Assembly: GCA_018653085.1 (NCBI GenBank)
Contig: JABIAY010000001.1
Location: forward strand, 1-53,587
Length of the DNA stretch: 53,587 bases
Source: Nitrospina sp.
GTDB taxonomy: Bacteria; Nitrospinota; Nitrospinia; Nitrospinales; VA-1
Direction of reading: 5' to 3'
Part shown: positions 50,905 to 53,587 of the stretch, in pieces
How the letters are laid out: each line of letters opens with the position of its first letter
How positions within the stretch are numbered: position 1 is the stretch's first letter
The notes under the pieces: model-generated
Seen by the model: only the letters and a program-made list of their open reading frames with translations
Told to the model about the DNA's origin: nothing
Databases searched by the model: none
Translations under genes and position numbers: made by a program

Positions 50905-51783
50905 TTAAAATATTTCATAGCTTTCTATCGCTTCTCTGACATCAGAAAAATCATTTGTATGCGATGGAAGGTAATGCTCGGCTTTTAAACCATCGAGAAT
51001 ACTCGTATGCTCAGAATTATCTAAGGAAAGAGCCAAAAACGCATCACGGATCATAATTTGAATCGATTTGCTCATCCCTTTCTGAACTGCCCATACATAA
51101 TCTGCATAGGGAGGGGTCTTCCTGAGAACACGAACTTCTCCTTCTTTCAATTCCCCATTATCAAACATTTCTTGAATGATAAAAGAATTGACCACACCCA
51201 AATCGATGCGTCCGTCCCGAACCCAGGTTACCGTCAGATCGTGCTTCCCGGAATATTCAATATTTGAGAAAAACGTCTCTGGAATGATATTTTCTTTTCC
51301 CATAAAGAAACGGGGCATTATGTGTCCAGAGGTTGATAGTTTTGAACCAAAAGCAAATGGCTTATTTTTAAAATCTGAAATTTTTTTGAAATTGCTTTCA
51401 CCACTGGTGATAAAGGAACTGGTGAATTTTAAATCCTTGCCTCTCATAACCAACGGTATTGCCCCTGAAGTTTTCCGGGCTTTCACGTAAGCGGTGCCTC
51501 CAAAGTTGACGAGGTCAAGCTTCTCATCTTCAAACAAATTTATTAAACCGGAGTAACTTGTCGGAATAGTCAGTTTAAAAGCCAATCCGGTTTTTTTATG
51601 CAGGTAATCAAGAAGGGGTTGGTATTGCTGTATAAGAGCTTCCTTTTTTTGGCCTGGAAGCACTCCAACATTTATTGTGAGAAGGTTTTTTTCGGGATTG
51701 TTATTACTGCAAGAAAGGGCCACCGATAAGGCGACAAATAGACCTGCTACTTTGAAGATCGCTGATAGTTGGGTAGCTCTCAT
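50905..51783 (-). CDS. PhnD-like periplasmic binding lipoprotein
   Basis: A 292-residue lipoprotein (signal residues 1-25, lipobox VALSC) of the phosphate/phosphonate-binding PhnD type. Family text: NVGVLPGQKKEALIQQYQPL near the start, DLVNFGGTAYVKAR (about 88-101) and GRIDLGVVNSFIIQEMF (about 195-210). No ABC permease or ATPase is nearby. It heads a kinase-receiver cassette instead, which argues for a sensory rather than a transport role. The ligand cannot be read from the sequence; phosphonate, phosphite or another small anion are possibilities. Confidence 0.87.
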   Translation of the reverse strand: MRATQLSAIFKVAGLFVALSVALSCSNNNPEKNLLTINVGVLPGQKKEALIQQYQPLLDYLHKKTGLAFKLTIPTSYSGLINLFEDEKLDLVNFGGTAYVKARKTSGAIPLVMRGKDLKFTSSFITSGESNFKKISDFKNKPFAFGSKLSTSGHIMPRFFMGKENIIPETFFSNIEYSGKHDLTVTWVRDGRIDLGVVNSFIIQEMFDNGELKEGEVRVLRKTPPYADYVWAVQKGMSKSIQIMIRDAFLALSLDNSEHTSILDGLKAEHYLPSHTNDFSDVREAIESYEIF

Positions 51784-51870
51784 AATTAGATACGGAATAG
51801 AAATCTGATTTATTTAAGTTGGTCGTTTTAACCGTGTTTTCTTTTCGCTGAAATTCCCCCTTTGACCATT

Positions 51871-52051
51871 AAAACCTATGGAAAATCGCCCTGATTGAGC
51901 GAACACCCTTTTGAGACCGAAATTTGTTTGGATTTGGCCCATATTGTAACATTATCCCTTCTCCTGTGGATAAAAACCTTTTGAAAACGGGATTGACTTT
52001 TTCCCGTCTGCCTTTATATTGACCCCTTACCTTTTTAAAACCTTTTGAAAA
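51871..52051. repeat. Three 15-bp repeats around the PP2C phosphatase promoter
   Basis: AAAACCTTTTGAAAA occurs exactly at 51973-51987 and 52037-52051. A variant, AAAACCTATGGAAAA, lies at 51871-51885. The second copy lies just upstream of the -35 box and the third about 10 bases after the predicted start. This is the arrangement of sites for a regulatory protein. The rest of the divergent region 51784-52066 is AT-rich. Confidence 0.5.
51993..52020 (+). promoter_or_regulatory. Predicted sigma-70 promoter of the receiver-PP2C gene
   Basis: TTGACT (51993-51998) and TATATT (52015-52020) are 16 bases apart. The predicted start near 52027 gives a 40-base leader; the ribosome binding site CCGGAAG precedes the ATG by 7 bases. 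Confidence 0.6.
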
Positions 52052-52066
52052 ACCGGAAGCCTCGTC

Positions 52067-53230
52067 ATGAATCCCAAGCCAAAACAGCGGCCGAAAATTC
52101 TCATTGTGGATGACTCCAGAACCATCGTTGTCCTCATCAACTCCATCCTGCAGGAAGATTACGACACAGTCACTGCCGGCGATGGACTTCAGGCCATCGA
52201 AGTCAATAATCGTGAAAAGCCCGACCTCATTCTCATGGATGTGGAAATGCCGAATATGAATGGTTTTGAAGCCTGCAAAATAATCAAGGAACAAACCGCC
52301 AAGAAAAACCTCTTCACCCCCATCCTCTTCATCACCAGCAAAGGCGATTTGCAAAGCATGAAGATCGGGCTTAAAGCAGGCGCCGAAGACTACCTGACCA
52401 AACCCTTCGAGCCGGAAGAACTATTGGCCCGGGTTCAGGCCGTATTGCGTACCAAAAAACTCTATAACCAGTTGATGGAGGCTTACGCCATCATTGACCG
52501 GGAGCGGGACACCATCGCCCAGATCCAGAAAAGCCTGATTTGCCAGGAACTCCCGAAGATTGACGGATTCAATTTCTTTGCCGACTACCAGCCCTCTGCC
52601 AAAGCCAGCGGCGACTATTACGATTTCATTCGGATCGATGATGATCATCTCGGGGTACTGGTAGCCGATGTTTCGGGTCACGGCTCCCCGGCCGCAGTCA
52701 TCATGGCAATGATGCGGGTTTTGATCCGTTCTTTTCTCGCCAAGGTGCAGTCGCCGAAAGAAGTACTGGAAACCATCAACAACATCCTCTGTGAAAACCA
52801 GGAGTCGGGCCACTTCATCACCGCTTTTTATGGAGTCATCCACCTTCCCAGCCACAAAATGAAGTACGCCTCGGCGGGACATAATCCGCCCCTGCTCATA
52901 GAATATGAAACCGACTCGGTTCAACGCCTCAAAACCAAAAAAGGGTTCCCGCTCATGATCCATTGCCATAACGAAATCGAAGAACTGGAAATCCTCCTGC
53001 CCCCCAACAGCAAACTGATTTGCTATACCGATGGGCTCACCGAAGCCCGCGGCAAAGGCACCGATATGTATGGCCTCAATCGGCTGGGACAAAAATCGCT
53101 GGAACTGGGCAGATCCCAAAATGCCGATGAACTGGGGCAGGCCCTCAAACAAGATACGAAAAACTTCCTCGATGGCGGCGATTTCACCGATGACTTCACC
53201 CTGATGATCGTCGAAACCGCCCCAGCGTAA
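52067..53230 (+). CDS. Receiver-PP2C (SpoIIE/RsbU-type) protein serine phosphatase
   Basis: A 387-residue cytoplasmic protein. Residues 8-130 are a receiver domain (VDDSRTIVV, phospho-accepting Asp in LILMDVEMPNMNGF, Lys in LTKPFEPEE). About 131-165 are a helical linker. About 170-385 are a PP2C-type phosphatase with the metal-binding motifs SGDYYDF, VADVSGHGSPAAV, YASAGHNPP and FTDDFTLM. Such proteins dephosphorylate anti-sigma antagonists in partner-switching systems. No antagonist, anti-sigma or sigma gene follows in the visible part. The stop codon forms the loop of a CCAGCG-TAA-CGCTGG hairpin. Confidence 0.93.
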   Translation: MNPKPKQRPKILIVDDSRTIVVLINSILQEDYDTVTAGDGLQAIEVNNREKPDLILMDVEMPNMNGFEACKIIKEQTAKKNLFTPILFITSKGDLQSMKIGLKAGAEDYLTKPFEPEELLARVQAVLRTKKLYNQLMEAYAIIDRERDTIAQIQKSLICQELPKIDGFNFFADYQPSAKASGDYYDFIRIDDDHLGVLVADVSGHGSPAAVIMAMMRVLIRSFLAKVQSPKEVLETINNILCENQESGHFITAFYGVIHLPSHKMKYASAGHNPPLLIEYETDSVQRLKTKKGFPLMIHCHNEIEELEILLPPNSKLICYTDGLTEARGKGTDMYGLNRLGQKSLELGRSQNADELGQALKQDTKNFLDGGDFTDDFTLMIVETAPA

Positions 53231-53231
53231 C

Positions 53232-53345
53232 GCTGGCTGCTAGCCGCAGGGGCAACGAGACAAAGACTCGTCAAGCCGAGCTAACTCCTTTTCCCGCCAA
53301 TAAAAGCTATTGCTAGTCGGGTCCAGCGTCACGCTGGTTGTGGTT
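53232..53345. repeat. Dispersed repeat with hairpins after the PP2C gene
   Basis: It contains GACTCGTCAAGCCGAGCTAA, CAATAAAAGCTATTGCTAG, and the palindrome CCAGCGTCACGCTGG (about 53321-53335), which is also found at 31980-31994. It belongs to the same modular family as the other repeats in the window. Confidence 0.65.
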
Positions 53346-53412
53346 TGAGGCATTATTTGGTATAAAGGTTGTTTCTCTAAATCCTTTAAAACTAAAACTG
53401 GCGCAAATTATT

Positions 53413-53587
53413 ATGGCAAACGTAGAAAAGTTACAGGAACACCTTAAAAAGGCTAAATCCAATCTGACAGAATCCGCAAAAAAAGGCGATGACGCGGTCG
53501 CAGTCCGCAAACTGAAAAAGAAAACCAAACGGCTGGCACGCAAATCAAGCAAGATCACCGCCACTGAAAAGATGGCCGAGCTGAAAA
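53413..53587 (+). CDS. Lysine-rich small protein, 3' end outside window
   Basis: The first 58 codons of a gene that runs off the window edge. The protein begins MANVEKLQEHLKKAKSNL and continues GDDAVAVRKLKKKTKRLARK. It is lysine-rich, helical and without cysteine or a signal peptide. The pattern suggests an amphipathic helix pair or nucleic-acid binding. There is no strong ribosome binding site before the ATG. I do not recognise the family. Confidence 0.7.
   Translation, partial: MANVEKLQEHLKKAKSNLTESAKKGDDAVAVRKLKKKTKRLARKSSKITATEKMAELK

Noticed and set aside
1..53587. CRISPR arrays, tRNA or rRNA genes, prophage or transposase genes
   Set aside because: No regular spaced repeats, cloverleaf sequences, rRNA signatures or recombinase/transposase motifs were seen in any intergenic gap.

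Overview
The window is ordinary bacterial chromosome from a Gram-negative organism. It carries lipid A synthesis (lpxD), lipoprotein export (lolC, lolD), many lipoprotein signal peptides, a type IV prepilin peptidase, ComEC, RNase Y and RNase R. Intermediate GC, the mix of nuoN, HD-GYP and sensor kinases, and the general look of the proteins suggest a Nitrospinota or deltaproteobacterium-like lineage. That placement is an inference from protein style, not from a marker gene. I see no phage, no transposase, no CRISPR array, no rRNA and no tRNA.

Layout. 1-2.2 kb: the 3' end of a chemoreceptor and an HD-GYP-like protein. 2.8-12.1 kb: a small basic protein, a 2,607-residue exported beta-propeller/TPR/CHAT protein, and a protein of unknown function on the same strand. 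12.4-15.2 kb: a stand-alone nuoN and a TPR lipoprotein. 15.5-18.7 kb: a compact four-gene operon (metallo-beta-lactamase fold, FG-GAP lipoprotein, double TerB, 59-residue zinc ribbon). 18.9-22.3 kb: lipM, a cytochrome/formylglycine-generating-enzyme fusion, a possible tiny membrane protein behind a GntR-type palindrome, a lipoprotein and a small basic protein. 22.4-25.4 kb: recA, recX, prepilin peptidase and a coiled-coil membrane protein. 25.7-28.4 kb: an aldo/keto reductase and an MsbA-like exporter. 28.7-39.0 kb: a long leftward run of core genes, zapB-like, zapA, 6S RNA, 5-formyl-THF cyclo-ligase, rny, lysS, lolC, lolD, lpxD, an LRR protein and accA. 39.2-48.4 kb: a periplasmic-sensing histidine kinase, a short pheT, rnr and comEC. 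48.7-53.2 kb: a PhnD-like lipoprotein/kinase/receiver cassette and a receiver-PP2C phosphatase. 53.4 kb: the start of a lysine-rich protein.

How the parts relate. Envelope biogenesis (lpxD, lolCD, msbA-like, accA) and RNA or translation genes (rny, rnr, lysS, pheT, 6S RNA) are mixed with signalling genes. The signalling proteins (chemoreceptor, HD-GYP, two kinases, receiver, PP2C phosphatase) are spread over four separate loci.

The most unusual items are the CHAT protein with a second, catalytically dead CHAT-like module; a 6S RNA between zapA and the cyclo-ligase gene, in the same arrangement as Escherichia coli; a family of short modular repeats whose conserved end lies directly against several stop codons; the heme-FGE fusion with one CX3CH motif and a retained cysteine pair; a pheT without the usual tRNA-binding domain; and 15-bp repeats flanking the promoter of the PP2C phosphatase gene.
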